From NCBI GenBank assembly GCA_947000775.1, contig CAMQGK010000171.1, forward strand, positions 2,025,501 through 2,089,500: a stretch of 64,000 nucleotides of DNA. Reading direction: 5' to 3'. Under the pieces are notes generated by a model. That model was not told where the DNA came from and searched no databases. It saw only the letters and a list, made by a program, of their open reading frames with translations. Numbering within the stretch: the stretch's first letter is position 1; every line of letters starts with the position of its first letter. This document shows positions 32,991 through 46,699 of this stretch, in pieces. The DNA comes from Pterois miles. Its lineage: Eukaryota > Chordata > Actinopteri > Perciformes > Scorpaenidae. Position numbers and translations under genes: made by a program.

Positions 32991-35900
32991 TTCTGTCACT
33001 TATTCCACACATAAGTAGGTTATATGCCCATACACTTTCTCCTTTGAGAGATATATTATTAAGGGAGTGTGTCTCTTCTTCCATCTTCCAGGGGAAAAAG
33101 ACAAATATGGAACGAATTAGAGAGTTTGGCTGAAATAGAGAGAAAGCGCTGAGGCATCCCGATGCTAAGCATGTGCGTCATCAGATTGTATTATCTTAAA
33201 CCTAGTGAGTCGTCGCCTCCCAGCAAGCACAATAAAGAAACAGCCTGGGAATTAAGCAGGGGACGTCATCTGGCGGCCTGAGGCTGTTTTAGTGCTGCTA
33301 TTATGGTATAATTTTGTGACTGCTTTGAAACCAGTCAGAGTTTCATAGGAAATGATCAGTTTTAACACATTGTAGAGAACTGGATACAGCATTGGAGGCG
33401 GGGCCCCGGTCATTAGCATTAAAGTAGCTCAGTGGCGCCTGAAGTTAAAATGGCTTGACTTCGGACTGGAAAAGTACCTGGATCTTCTGCCGATCTTTTG
33501 CATCTATTGGGCCCATAGAGCTGGTACAGTAGAGTTCATTTTACAACTTTTAGGACCTAATGATTTAAATAAAGATTATTCATTTCACCTCAGACAAAAT
33601 TATCTGCTGAGTTACAGACGTCTCTTTCTCAGTGTAAGTCTATGGGAAACAGTCTTTTTGGGCCCATTGGTATTGCATGAGGGAAGTTGTACCATTGTTT
33701 GGCCACTACGAAAATTCGGATCAACAAACATCACTCTTCCTGAGGGCTTGATTGTTCCTCCCCGCTGCTTTTAGTGCAACATCCTGCATTCAGAGCTCCA
33801 AAATATAGCTGCAGTGATTTAGTTGTCATTTTGCATTACGCATTTTTTTTTCTTAAATTTATTCGCAAAAGACACATCGAATGAAACTAAAAAGTTAGTA
33901 GTGGTAGTTGTTTATCAATGTGTCATGGCGTTTTTAAGCAATGTTGTCTGTACTGACTACATTGTAATGACATAGAATAAAAAGGAGGAGAGCCTGCTGA
34001 TGACTGGCAGGAGGGGAGGTGGATGGGTCCAGCAGACACAGGACTTTTAACCAGGATACCGGTGTTCAGTGTTTAGTAATTTGATGTTTTCCTAGTGATT
34101 TTATGTTTTTCTCCATATGTATTTTGCTTAGCTTACGTACTTGTTTCAAGCCCAATCATGACGTTTTTCCAAATCCTGACAAAGTGGTTTTGTTGCCCCC
34201 TGCTGGCACTGCACCTTCAGACACACATTCAATATTCGCACCTTGGTGAGGCAAAACGTCACAGTGACATCCTAGACTGGACTGTATATAATAAATGAAT
34301 ATAGTCACTGTGACGTCACCCATTGGTTTGTGGACTACCATCTTGGTCTTACAACCAGAATTGACACAAGAGGGTCCTCTATTTGACTGTAAATGGGACT
34401 ATAATTTACTAAATGAACATCATGCTGTATTGAAGAAGACTTGAAACTAGTGGTTGAGACCATAAACTCATGTTTACAATGTTTACTGAGGTAATAAATC
34501 AAGTGAGAACTAGGCTCAATTTCTCATAGACCTCTACACAATCAGTCATCTTTCTGTAACCAGAGGAGTCGCCCCCTGCAGGCTGTTAGAAAGACAAATG
34601 CATGTTTAAGGCACTTCAGCATTGGCTTCACTTCACTGGACGTTGCCCACTGCTACTGATACTCTCCGACATTTCTATTACACACTTTGGTGTGATATTA
34701 GGTTGGATTGTAGGCTTGTCATTTTGAAATTTGAACAGCAACTTAAACATGGGGACAAAAATAAATATTCAATTGGTGAGCTTTTCAAATTTGAAATTCA
34801 CAGTATTTGCGACAGACATGTAGTTGATCATTTATAACACATGGTTAAAAAGTTGTGTTTGGCCATTGGCTGTTAATCAACAATACCAAAAACTTACAGT
34901 AACACATAGGGAGGAGATGTGGGTGCTGGAGAGGCTACATGACAACCAGAAGAGTAATAGTCTCAAGTTATACACCTGTTTCAATATGATTTGATATTAC
35001 CAGTCAGCTGTTAGCCAATCACTGATGAATGCTGGGGGTGAAACGTGAATGAACAAACTGATGCAACTTCAGTGTTCTGCCTGAATTAATGCAATGCTCC
35101 ATTCATGTCTTTATTAGATTAAATTACATCCAAGAGCAAATTGTCTGATCAATAAATGATTTTCAGATTGTTTTCTGAAATGTCTTAGATGAATTATGAT
35201 TTGGCAATCAGGGAAAGTGAAGAGAGCAAAAGAATGTAGAAATGCAGGAGTCTGACTTTGTGTCAAACCCCTGGGAGTCTCTAACAGTCTCTACTTATGT
35301 TTCTCCATAATGCTCACAACTCCCCGACCAACGTCTTGTGTCTGTGCATGGGTTGATGTTTTCATTCAGCGCCCACTCGCTCTGAAGCGGTCTGCATCAG
35401 TCAAGCAGCAGGCATTGACATCCAGAGTGAGTCACATCACTGATCTCTACCTTAATGTCTCTCTGCATCCTCGGCAGGATCAGTTTGGCACCTTGAGCCA
35501 TTCAAACGCTCTTATTTTTCTAAATGAAGCTCTTAGGACATAAAGCCTGGCGGGGAAGTGTCATCTGAGCATATTAAAGTTTCCTGTAGTGTTTTTATGA
35601 ATGAAAGTGCTACATCCGCCCTCGCTGAATCAAACTCCTCTGGCTAGTGCCATCAAATCACACGTATTGTTTTATTTGTTTTCCATTCAGATGTTTTCCG
35701 GGCCTGTTTTCCGAACCTGGCTTGTAAACGTGGTTTGAGTTGTTTATTTTCTGCCTGAGACCTTTCAGATTTGTTTTGTAATCACGCTGCTCCTTCATTG
35801 AAGCTTGCCAGGAGACATTTCAGATTTCTGAATGAAAACAAAAGTGGGCTTTAAAAAGTAAATAGACTGCAAATAGACAGTGTAACAAGTGTACTGTACG

Positions 35901-36265
35901 TCTATAGAAACACCATTATATTAGTTCATCTTGTGTTTCTTTTTTGTCCAGCCCTGTTTTTCGGTCATGTCTAGAAGGTAATCCACAAATTGCGAAAGTA
36001 AAAACTCCAGTAAGACTTGTTGCCTATCCTAACTGTAGCAATAGAAGATCAGTGCCTAACGTTAACCATTTGAGGTCAGTATATTTTTGGCATCATTGGG
36101 CAAAAAATCCATAATAACCTTTCGGCATATTGTAATTCAAGTGATCTGAGAGAAAACTAAACGTCTGCACCTCCTCATGGCTGTTTTCAGGCTTTAAAAA
36201 ATCTAGCCTGTGAAGGGAAACTTTTGCCAATCAGGTCATTTCAGAGAGAGCGTTCCTGTTGGCAG
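32990..36265. other. Intergenic stretch, no gene recognised
   Basis: Contains repeat D copy 2 only. No coding exon recognised. Confidence 0.4.
34265..34640 (+). repeat. Dispersed repeat D, copy 2
   Basis: Contains gtgacgtcacccattggttt, tgtaaatgggactataattt, gaacatcatgctgtattgaa, caatgtttactgaggtaata and gaggagtcgccccctgcagg. Shorter than copy 1 in its middle section. Confidence 0.6.
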
Positions 36266-36270
36266 GTCAT

Positions 36271-36570
36271 TGATCAGAGGCAGTGCTGATCAAACATGAA
36301 TCAATATTCTGTTACTGTAATGCCTATTTCTTGCTTCAAATGTTTTCTGAAACAACTTGTAGTTACTGTTTATCTGTCAAATGACCCGTTGTGGGTTGTG
36401 ACCTGGCAGCCATGTTAAGATTAGTTGATAAAATACTAAGCACCGCCCACCAGCTCATTTTACAGCTGAACAGTAACTACAAGATGTTTCTAAAAACATT
36501 TGAGGAGAGAAATAGTCATCACAGTAACATAATGATTCATATTTGATCAGTGCTGCCTAGTTTGACCGTT
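36271..36570. mobile_element. Foldback element with arms of about 100 bases
   Basis: The left arm (36271-36370) contains ctgttactgtaatgcctatt, cttcaaatgttttctgaaac and acttgtagttactgtt. The reverse complement of 36469-36570 gives atgttactgtgatgactatt, cctcaaatgtttttagaaac and atcttgtagttactgtt. Loop of about 98 bases. Confidence 0.6.
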
Positions 36571-37754
36571 TCATTGAAGTTTGTGAGTGATTGACAGCTG
36601 CTCAGAGACAGCAGGCTCCAGCTTGGTTCTAATTGGTTGTTTTGCTCGTGTCTGTGCAATTTGCGTGTTACGTTTTACCTTTCATACACAACATTGTTTT
36701 TTTTCCAGCTTTCCATTCCCATAACATTAATTCAGCTTGACCTTTTCGATGAGCTACACAAATCTAGCAATGACTGGGGAGTCATGTGTTTGCTTGCAAT
36801 AAAAAAATACCTCCAAAATACAAAACACAGCACAGAATGAAATCTAAATAGGAAGTGACTGTGACTTAATACGAGAGAAACAGTAGTGCTTGTATGTGGA
36901 GGATAAATAAAGACGTAAACAAAGTGGACAGCGATAATGAGAGAAACTATGTAAAGTACATTATTTCATGTGATATTTTCCAGTAAGTACAGATCAGGTC
37001 TAGCATGTTTGTACTGCTGTACCTCTAAAAGCTTTATTACCATAAAACAACAAGGCAGTTTTTTGACAGACTTACAGCTCCAGAACATTTTGGCCATCAT
37101 GTGCTAATTACAATAAACTCATGTAACAGGAGACCAGAGGGACTGACAGACAGGGACATCAGCATACTTCACAAATACACAGATATCTGTTAGTCATGTA
37201 GTCAACGCTGGAACTCAGTAATGTTATAAAAGTCTATAACTCCTAAAACCTTGGAACCATTAAAGGAAATCTGTTGGCTGGGGTAAAGTGCAGTCAGTCC
37301 AAGGACAACTTGAAATGTGAATCCATGTTCATCGGACTATTAGCCCTGTGACCTTGAATACCAATAAGCAGGGACAGCGAATGGATGGATGGATTGACCT
37401 TGCTATTGATAAAAGCTTTTTTTCTGTTCAGGATTTTGAAATCATCTGATTTCTATACCTGCAGACAGGATTTTAGAACGACCATGTTCATGAGTCGAGG
37501 TTCGTCTAAACACCCCACACTCCCAGGCACCATGAAGAAAGTCTCTTTAAATTATTTGGACTTTATAAATTAGCCCTTAAATCACATTCCTGCAAGTTTT
37601 TGAATTAACATTCAAATAGCAGCAGTTAATTCAGCCGACTCAAATAACAATTTTTCTCTGTAAAGCTTTAGATTACAGCCCACAACGTACCATGTAATTA
37701 CTCCACAGTGTGTATTGTTGCAGTGTGATGAGCTAATCGCCCTTTCTCTATAGA

Positions 37755-38527
37755 GAAAGGAGAATCTCCGCACGCCGGGCAGAGGATGTAGAGACACCTG
37801 CAGACCAGACGGTGTCCTCAAACAACCAGGTGAGACATTTAATTCTCCAAGTTAGGATAAAGAAACTGTTGTATGTTTTGTTCACAATGTAATCTCCAAG
37901 AGTATTATGCAGTTTAGCAAAATGTGTCCATTTTTAATTTCAGTTTAACTTTTATTGGCTTTGAAAATATTCAAGGTTGTATCTTTAAAATCCTGTAAAA
38001 TAGAATCTGTGAATTGTCTTTTAATTTGAAAAAGTAGTCCTCTGCAATTATGTTAAGTAAGACGTTTACTGGAGCCTCATCCTCTCCTGCACTCTGCTGT
38101 TACTGCAGACCCTCCCCGGAAGAGGAAGTGGCCCTTCGTGGCCCGAGACTCTGGACAGGGTCCCCACTCCTCAGCCCTCCAACTCAGCCTCTGATATTCC
38201 AGGATTGCTAAATCAGGTCCCAAAGCCTCTGGCCATCATCCCACCTGCTGACCTGAGTGGTCTCTAGTGTGGCCCCCGGCCCTCCGAGCCCGCTCGGTAG
38301 AAGAGTACCAGCAGATCTACCATGAAGTGGTGGATGATACGCTGAGGTATCTTTGAGTCAAAAATCAGACAATCCTCATCTTCCAGTCACTTAAAAATCT
38401 ACCACTCAGCTTCTCATGTATTACTGTGATTTAATTTCTGTTTTTTTTCACTCACAGAATGGCCAACTGTGTCCATACAGTTCTCGGATGGCGTATCAAG
38501 CAGAAGCAGAACAAAATCTGTAAATAA
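37755..38527 (+). pseudogene. Decayed three-exon fragment of an unidentified protein gene
   Basis: Three segments with good splice signals line up on the plus strand: one ending at 37829 (caaccag|GTGAGA), one at 38109-38346 (acceptor ctgctgttactgcag, donor GTATCT), and one from 38458 (acceptor ttcactcacag) to a stop at 38525-38527. In the frame that crosses the last junction, the middle exon has two in-frame stops (TGA and TGA) before an open part reading ARSVEEYQQIYHEVVDDTLR. The last exon shows coding-like text in two frames, suggesting a frameshift. The EEYQ-type motif resembles a multi-copy family of uncharacterised fish proteins that I recall but cannot name reliably. No function is assigned. 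Confidence 0.4.
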
Positions 38528-38529
38528 TA

Positions 38530-40330
38530 TTAGATATAATAAGTATTGTAGTTTTAAGTAGAAGTATTGTAGTTTAAGGCAAGCAATCTTATTTTTTGAT
38601 CAGTCAATGCAGCCTCCACCTACAACCTCTGATAGCAACCTGCAGTTTCCTCCTCCTGCTGCTGTTTCTCGCAGATCGCTGCCATCCAAACCTCCACCTA
38701 GAGCCTAATCCAGCAACCTGCAGCTGCCAATCAGGCCCCTTGTGCCTTGTGCCTCATGGCAGCCCATCAAGTGTCCAATGCTGGGAAGCGAAGCGATCTG
38801 TCGGGAAAACAGTTGACCCTGTGGCCATGTGTCACACATTCTTCCCAAACATGCAGTTTATTTCTCAGTAGGTCATACATACCCTGCAATAAAAGAATAG
38901 GTACCCAGGAGTTAAATTATGGCTACAGTTTAAGTTCTTTGTGAGATCTCAAATTGTTACCCGTTTATTAAAAGCACCTACATATATGTATTGGTACGTA
39001 CAATACTGGTATACAATTAGTACTAAAGATTACACCATAATGGAGAAATTATGCGGTACATTGTTGGCTGTAATCTAAAGCTTTACCTTTATTTCTCTGT
39101 TTGATGTTATCAGTATGAGAATTAGTTATTTCCAGGAGGATTAGTAGGAAATACAACCATGAAATAAAGCATTTATTTCCCAGTAAAAATAAAATTCAGG
39201 CTTTGCTCTTCAGACAGAGCCAGGCTGGCTGTTTCCCCTGCTGATACTGGCTGTAGCTTCATGGTCGATGTACAGACAGACATGCATTCAATGCATAAAA
39301 GTGGTGTCAGTCTTATCAGTTAACTCTCGGCAAGAAAACAAATAAGTGCATTTCTATAAATGTCAAACATTTCCTTTAAGAATATAGTCTGGACTCCAAA
39401 CGCCTAAAAAAGGCACCATGTCCAAGTTTTTAATCGCATAATGTAATCTGCCCTCAAGGTTGTTAAACACCACAAACTCCCAGCTGCTAACACTAAAGAA
39501 AAGACCTGAGTGTCCTTAATGGAAGCTGCAGCCTTAATATGAGGATGAATTGGAGCAGCACAGGGTTAAATAATCATTTACACCTTTAGCTCCTGTGTAA
39601 ATTCAGCCCTAGAGGTCCAACTGAGCAAACAGTACAGAAGCCCCTCATCACCATGGAGATCTCTGGCATCGTAGCCTCACCCTTTGCACTCCTATAGTTT
39701 AAATAAATCAGATTGGAAGCAAAATGGCCCCCTGCTAAATGACCATGGCGGTTAGCTCTGACACAGATTGAAAAAGCAGAGTCTGTACCTCGAATCGAGC
39801 ACTGGACTGTCGATCGAGGACAGACTGGTCGGCTTTTGCCCGAGGCTTGTCTCAATGTGTCTGTAGCCAAAGCGCCTGATCTCAGCTCACTGTTACTGAA
39901 GCCTCCGCCGTCTGAACAAGAGGGCTGTTTTCAGCTAATGCACAGAACTGAAATATGTTAGAGAAATAATTTACTGGAAGAGGAAATGTTTTTAATCCCA
40001 GATAAGAAGAGTCTACAGCCGAGGACAGAATACGTAAAGCTAAATTTGGACCAGATTACATACTGTATGGATAGAGCTTCAATAAAGAAACGAGCTATAA
40101 CATGTTAATTATTATGATTTGCTCTGATGTTACGTTTTTTGTTTCATGTGTTTTGTTTTGAAAGAGTTCTCTAGTCATTTCAGTTCCTGCCCTTGCTTGT
40201 TTTGGTTCTCCTTGATTGGGTGGATTAGGGGTGAATGGGTGGGCCACAAAAACACCTGACTTTCATTCAGGACATTGGTGTTTGTAGCCGGTGTGAAACC
40301 AGAAGTCAAAGTGGATTTATTTGTCATGTA
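38530..40330. other. Intergenic stretch, no gene recognised
   Basis: The first 350 bases may continue the pseudogene ending at 38527 (repeated cctccacctacaacctctg-like text at 38600-38720). The part near 39780-39870 is locally CpG-rich (gaatcgagcactggactgtc, gatcgaggacagactggtcg) and could be a regulatory element, but that is a guess. Confidence 0.35.
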
Positions 40331-40830
40331 GCTTCCGGACTTAAGTTACACCACTTACAGAGTTATTTTAACCCAAATCCACAATTAATTTTCCTAAACC
40401 TAACCAAGTACTTTTTGTCACATAACTTACAGTATATACATAAGTTACACCACCTATGCAGTTATTTTAACCCAAATCACAAATTTTTACTAAACCTAAC
40501 TAAGTAGTTTTTGACTAAACATACCTAAATTACTTTTGTACATAATTTACATCACTTCTGGTGTTATTTTAACCCAAAACACCTAAACCTAACTAATAAA
40601 GTAAGTAATTACTAAGTAGTTTTGTTGCCCAAACCTAACCAAGTCAATCTTTTCCTAAACCTAACTAAGTAGTTTTTGTCACATAACTTATAGTATGTAC
40701 CTAAGTTGTGCCACCTATGCATGTTATTTTGACCCAAACCACAATCTTATAAATAAAGTTTTTTGTTTTTTTTGCCTAAACCCAACTTAGTGGGTTTGTT
40801 GCCTAAAGCTAACAAAGTTGTTTCTTGTTA
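40330..40830 (+). repeat. Degenerate tandem repeat field (cctaaacctaacyaagtag)
   Basis: cctaaacctaac(c/t)aagta recurs at least five times, often followed by gtttttgtcacataactta, aagttacaccacctatgc and gttattttaacccaaa in the same order, with a variable period of very roughly 80-130 bases. Confidence 0.55.
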
Positions 40831-40859
40831 AGACATTTTAGTTTATTTTGAAAGGACCG

Positions 40860-42335
40860 AAGTTTATTTTGAAAAGACTGGAGCGGAACTTATCACAGGC
40901 GTCGCGTGTTGCTGGACATTTACAGGAAAACACACAGCAAATGAAGAATAACTTTTTGTAAGACAAACCGTTGATGAGGATACGCTGCCTGACTCCAGCA
41001 CTCGACACAGAGATGTAAGAGATATTATCACCTCACTTTTGGACAGAAAATACACAAATTCCCAAAATGTAGAACTATTCTTTTATATATGGATTTTAGG
41101 AGCTTCTAACTTAAAACTACGACAAAAGAATTCATTTGAAATTTGATTCCTGACAAGAGGAAAACTGTCACGATGTCTGTGTTTCCTGTCGTACTACGCC
41201 ATTAAAATTTGAAGCAATGTGAATGCAGAGAGAGACGGCAGCAGCACAGACTGCAACAGAGAGCTTCGGGTAATTAATGAGAGAAAGTAAGAAGACAGAA
41301 AGAGAGAGAAAGATTGCTGTTTCAGCATGAAGACAAACACAAGGTCGAGCCCTCACTGTTTGTTAATTACCACAAACTGGCAACTAAACTAATGGCAACA
41401 CAACTGCAGTGACTCTGTGTTAAAACAATAAGCAACCTCACAACTGTCAAATCAGGTGAGTCATTGTGGGCAGCGTACGTCGGGTGCAATTCACCTCACA
41501 ACTTTTGTTCCATGTCTCATGAACTGCTGTAATATAGTTTGTAGGAAAAATTACTCACCAGCTGCCAGCAGACCTCCACAAGTATAGCATGGGGAATAAG
41601 GTTTACCCTCCAGTTGATATCCTGAACATTTGTAGTAGCAAACAGAGAGCTTTATGTGGAGCAGTGTGTCTCTGGGCATGAGGGGCTATTTCTGATCCAC
41701 GGTGTCAGAATACACACCAATCACTCACACTGCACACAGGCCATGATGTGCATGCATGCGTTTGCACTAATCTGTGTATATGCAGGTGTGTATACACTGT
41801 AAGTGTAGATGGGGATCAGAGTTTACTGAATAAAGCCATGGCTATTTTTGTGTGCACATGCATGAACTGAATGTGTATATTTGTGGCTGTTGGTGGAGAG
41901 GGATTTCGCAGAGCCTTAGATAAACACAAGCACAGTGACAAGCCTACCCTTCTGTCAGTGGTCGCCTCAGATTTTCCCCTCTATTCAAAGTACAGTACAG
42001 AGGGGTTTTCTGTGTGCCAGTGTGTGTATGTGATGGACGATATTTGATCCCATAATTCCTCTGACGCACACAAGCTGAGAGCTGCCTTTGAGTTGCATTG
42101 ACAGCAGCCCCTGATCCCAACCAGGCCAAACAAACTTACTTTATGCTGCTTTATCAGTGAGAAGAAAAACCTCCATTACTGAATATCATGCTGCTGCAAT
42201 GTGACAGAGGACTGCACAATACAACATATGCAGAACTTAAAGCTGCTGTAATCAATATTTTTAATGGGTCAAATCTTTATGTGTAAACTGAAAGAAGTCG
42301 CTTGTGGTGATGAACCAGTAGGCAACCTCCATCTG
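40860..42335. other. Intergenic stretch, no gene recognised
   Basis: Short frames only; none with recognisable motifs. Confidence 0.4.
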
Positions 42336-42339
42336 AGAA

Positions 42340-42835
42340 GTGAAACTAATGCTGAGGTGCCTTAAACTTGCATTCTTTCTAACAGCCAGCAGGGGGCGAC
42401 TCCCCTGGTTGAAAAAAGAAGTCTAATTGTATAGAAGTCTATGAGAAAATGAACCTATTTCTCATTTGGTTTATTACCTCAGCAAACATTGGAAACATGA
42501 GTCTATGGTCTCAATCGCTAGTTTCAAGTCGTCTTCAATACAGCATGATGCTCATTCAGTAAATTATGGTTCCATATATATATAGACACCCGCTCTACCA
42601 ACTGACCTATCAGGGCACCCCAATTCAACAAAGTTATTTTTAACATTTTTCTCACCTAAAAATGTCTTATTCAGCATTCAGTTGTGTCGCTTCTGGTTGC
42701 AAATATCTAGGATGAAGACAGCCAGAACCCAAGACGACAACAGCCATAATGCTGAACTTGAGGCTTCAAAACAGCAGTCCACAAACCAGTGGGTGATGTC
42801 ACAGTGACTATCTCCTCTTCTTATTTACAGCCTAC
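42340..42835 (-). repeat. Dispersed repeat D, copy 3 (reverse)
   Basis: Reads in reverse order: gctgaggtgccttaaacttg, aacagccagcagggggcgac, ttattacctcagcaaacatt, gtcttcaatacagcatgatg, ccacaaaccagtgggtgatg. A short insert containing tataggcaccc-like text interrupts it near 42570-42620. Confidence 0.55.
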
Positions 42836-43614
42836 GTAATGAACCCACAGATAATTATGAGCCCTCAGCTCTACAGAACCGTTTTCCAGCAGCAATTTAC
42901 TGTTCTGGTTCACTTTCACCTCTCTTTTTCAAGCAGCTGTTTTCAACAAAAGAAACAAACTCTGTACACTACTTGCTAAGCACCAAACAGCAGACACACA
43001 GCTAGCAACCAGCTGGTGAACACAGTGGAGCATTTAGCAGCTAAAGAGCCAGATATTTCCATCAGGAACTGGTGGAGACCAAAAACAGAGCAAAAAATTT
43101 GATCTACATTTATCGTATGTCCAGAGTCACGACTCCTGCTAATGTTGCTCTGTAACTGCTGGATGTGTAAATAGGCAACTGTTTGCTGACACGTTCTCCA
43201 CAAAAACTTTATAGCACGTCAGTGTTGTGTTTACAGCTTTTTGTGCTGCCCCCAAGAGGACAAAACATGGTTTGAATGTGCAAGGGAAGTTCTGAAGATT
43301 AAACATTGCACCTGCATCTGCAACAAAAGTAGTGAAGTAGTTTCAGAAGCAAATAGCAACAAACCCCAACAACAGCCTGTCTATTTCAAATGCCTGTAAA
43401 AGTTATTATCATAGTGCCATTGTTAGTTTCCATCACAGCTGCATGTGACACTTAACCAAAGCTTGTGATGTAGCAGAGCCAACTGGGACGCCACTATTTT
43501 TAAACTGCCAGTAAGATACCAAAACTCTGCTGACAGCAGCAGAGTAAGACCGTTGACCTGAATGACACCTGAATTGGTTTGAAAACACCTTAAAGCTTTC
43601 ACCCTATTATGCAT

Positions 43615-44165
43615 GGATATTCTGTTACGCCGGGGCTCCGGACAGGCAGAACAGGACTCAAAAGCACAACTCTTGAAACAGGCAGATTCAATACAACGCT
43701 GGTCTTTATTCGGAAACAGGTCGGTACACGGGAAGGCAGAATACTCAGGCAAACAAATCCGGTCTGACAGGCAAAGCTCAGGGTCAAAACACACGCGTAG
43801 GTCTCGGTACACGGCTGGCAAAAACACTAGGAAGAAACGCTGGTTGTTAGTCACAAGGAACATAACGAACTGGCAACGAAAGGCAGGGGAACACAGCTTA
43901 AGTACCCGTGAGGGGAGTGATTAACTATCAAAAGGTGAACACAATCAGGGGCGGGGAAGACGATCGGACGCAGGTGAGTGGAGACGAAACTAGGTCAGTG
44001 CAGTCATTCATTCCGAGGGGCGGGGAACATGCAGGCAGGAAGTGAAGTGCACTGAAACGAGAGGGAGGATTAGGATTTCACAATCAAACAGGAAGTGCTC
44101 ACATGAAACATGAAAAAAACAAAAGAAACCCATCACCGAAGTTTGACGGACGTCACATATTCTTT
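43615..44165. repeat. Unclassified interspersed repeat, GC-richer than its surroundings
   Basis: Contains aacgctggtctttattcgga, caggtcggtacacgggaagg, aactggcaacgaaaggcagg and acaatcaggggcggggaaga. I recall this style from fish mobile-element ends, but no ORF or terminal repeat was identified. The 103- and 146-codon ORFs here overlap each other and look incidental. Text at 17455-17765 is of similar style. Confidence 0.35.
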
Positions 44166-44884
44166 TTCAGTCTTTTACCTGTCACTTATATAACCCCTGA
44201 GCTACAAATTCAAATAATATATCACTGGTAATTTACAGATTCCAAAAAACTCATCTAACCGTTATGTGTACATACTGTACATATTGTACAGTGTTACACA
44301 TACCTCACAAAACACAAGTTGGTCAGTAATCAGAAATGTCAGTGTTTTGTGGGTCCTATTCTACTTCCAACTTATCTTATTTATCATTTGGCACAAATGA
44401 AGTGGGGTTGTATGAGGTACTTATCCATAGTCAATGTATTACTTACAGTATGGTGGTCGGAGCGCCGCCAGTTTGGAGTATCGGACAGAGTACCGACACG
44501 GAAGCAAAGCAATATAGTGCTGTGGATGGCAGAGAAATGTATTTTAGCCACCTAAAAGAAGCAATGCACAAGTGCTGCATAAATATAATGTAATGTGGTG
44601 CTGAGTCTGGACATTTAAAGGTTAAATCTGCTTCCCCTGTTTCCCCTGTGTGTCTGTTTGTATGAGGTGTGGGTGTGGCTCCCTCCTGATTACAGGTCAT
44701 TTGCATCACCTGTCCAGTCTGCACAACAATGTGCCCATCTTGCATTAATTTAACAATTATTTTCATACAGTCATATACCAACTGGGATTCATTTCATTTA
44801 ACTTTATTTCTATTTATGTATCAATAAGTACAATAAAACCCCAAAATGATCAGTAAACATATAGCAAACTGCCAATAAACAAAT

Positions 44885-44903
44885 GTTGTTGTTGTTGTTG
44901 TTG
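44885..44903 (+). repeat. (GTT)n short tandem repeat
   Basis: Six GTT units. Confidence 0.85.
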
Positions 44904-46668
44904 TAGTTTCACCATGGTAGACCCACATCAAAATGATATCCGCCGCTGTCGCATCATATCTACGGAGCCTCAAAGAAAACACAGATGGATTCTCTGAACA
45001 TCACGGTTGTCTTTTCATGAGTCCTTCTGAATTCACCTTCTCATATTTACTTGACTTCATGACATTTTCCATTGAGGTCAAGGAAAAGTGGTTAGGAAAA
45101 GACATTGGGGATGTAATTTTTTTACTTTCTGATCGCAGCCCTACTGTTCTCTATCCACACTTTGTCAGATAGTTGTAACCATTGTGGTAGATTGTTGTTC
45201 TTGACCACTCTGTTTTGTGTAATCTCAGTTATTTCTTTACCATGTTTCCTTGTGTCTCCAGTATCATTACCCTCTGATTCCCCAGCCTGCCTTCCTCACC
45301 TGCTAGCTAGCATAACCCAGAGCTATCACACCAGTTACGCTCTCACCCTCATCGGTTTGCCCTGTTCAGCTCAGCTCAGCCATCCACCATCATCACCCTG
45401 CCGTCCTCTGTCTCTGCTGCTCCTCCTCACCCTCTCACCTTCCTCATCATCCTTTGTCCTTACAATAAATCCTTCCTCTACCCTCTTTGTCTGGGTCAAC
45501 CAGTTACTGACAACAAAACAAAACAAAAAATCTAGACTACTAATAATGATTTTACTGGTTAGTGTGGTGACAGGTTGAGACCTGCGAGGCATTTTCTGCC
45601 TGTCGCACCTCCACCGGTGTTACACAGAAATCTGTGACCACTGAAATTTGTGACCACAAATAGCCAGCAAGAGATATGCTGCCTTCAAATGAAACTCATG
45701 AGCTCATGTTTACAACATAGGAAGTCGTGTACACAATATGTTGGCATAAAAATGGTGAATAAGGACAATAATAACATTACTACCAGCATCTAACAGCCAT
45801 AGAGGCTAACAGTTTAGCAATAATAAAGCAAGCAAGTGGGTAATATAATGTGACAGAGGGAAAGACATTCAACATTTTTGACAGGCATATTATAAAATTA
45901 GGAAGAAAAACCATGGCCTTTGCCATTTCTGACAACATCAACAAACTAGAGCTCAGAGCTTTCAGAAACCTTTCTAGTATGAGATTATGAAGACGACAGG
46001 AGAGGGGTGTTCATATGGACTCTTCTCATGAGCACAGCAAACATGAACAACATTAAAATATGACCCCACTGTACCTATCTTTTACTTTTCTTTTAGAGTT
46101 TTGTGAATACACTGTGTCTTTAGATTAAAAATACGAAAATACAATTGTATTTTTAAACAATTTAGTTAATGTGTTTTCTGTCACATATTTGTTTATTTCT
46201 GTTACCGTGGGGTCACATTTTCTGATGACAGCCATCAGAAATGGTGACCTTGTGTTGCTGGCTCTTTGCAGTCACAGATTTTCGGTGTGCCAGCTGCAGG
46301 GTCTTCATCATTGATGTTTCACCAGAGATATCTCCCTGGAGCTAGATGTAGGTAATTGCTTGTCAAGGTCGACTCTCATTGACCTGTCATTTCCTGCGTC
46401 CAAGATTCATGTTCCTTCTGGGAGCTGATCATTTCTATCTAATGTTACTGATCACTGAGTGTTTAAACTTTATATATCAGTAAATCAGCTCATTGTCGGT
46501 TGCTTGTTGTCATCTGGGAAAGAAGCAATAATGCAGGAAATGCTAAAGAAAATGCTGAAACCAAATGAATTGTTTTTGTTTCTTGTGTTAAAGTGTCCCT
46601 GTACACCCACGCAGCAATATCTGTGTCTTGGCATGCAAGACATATATTGCTATAAATGTATGCATGAG

Positions 46669-46699
46669 CACACACACGCACACACACACGCACACACAC
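46669..46699 (+). repeat. (CA)n microsatellite with CG interruptions
   Basis: Run of cacacacacgcacacacaca type text. Confidence 0.85.

Noticed and set aside
43423..43924. Overlapping ORFs of 146 (minus) and 103 (plus) codons
   Set aside because: They lie in an interspersed repeat and overlap each other on opposite strands; no recognised domain.
45162..45578. 138-codon ORF rich in Leu/Ser/Pro
   Set aside because: Low complexity, no motif, DNA resembles the end of an interspersed repeat.
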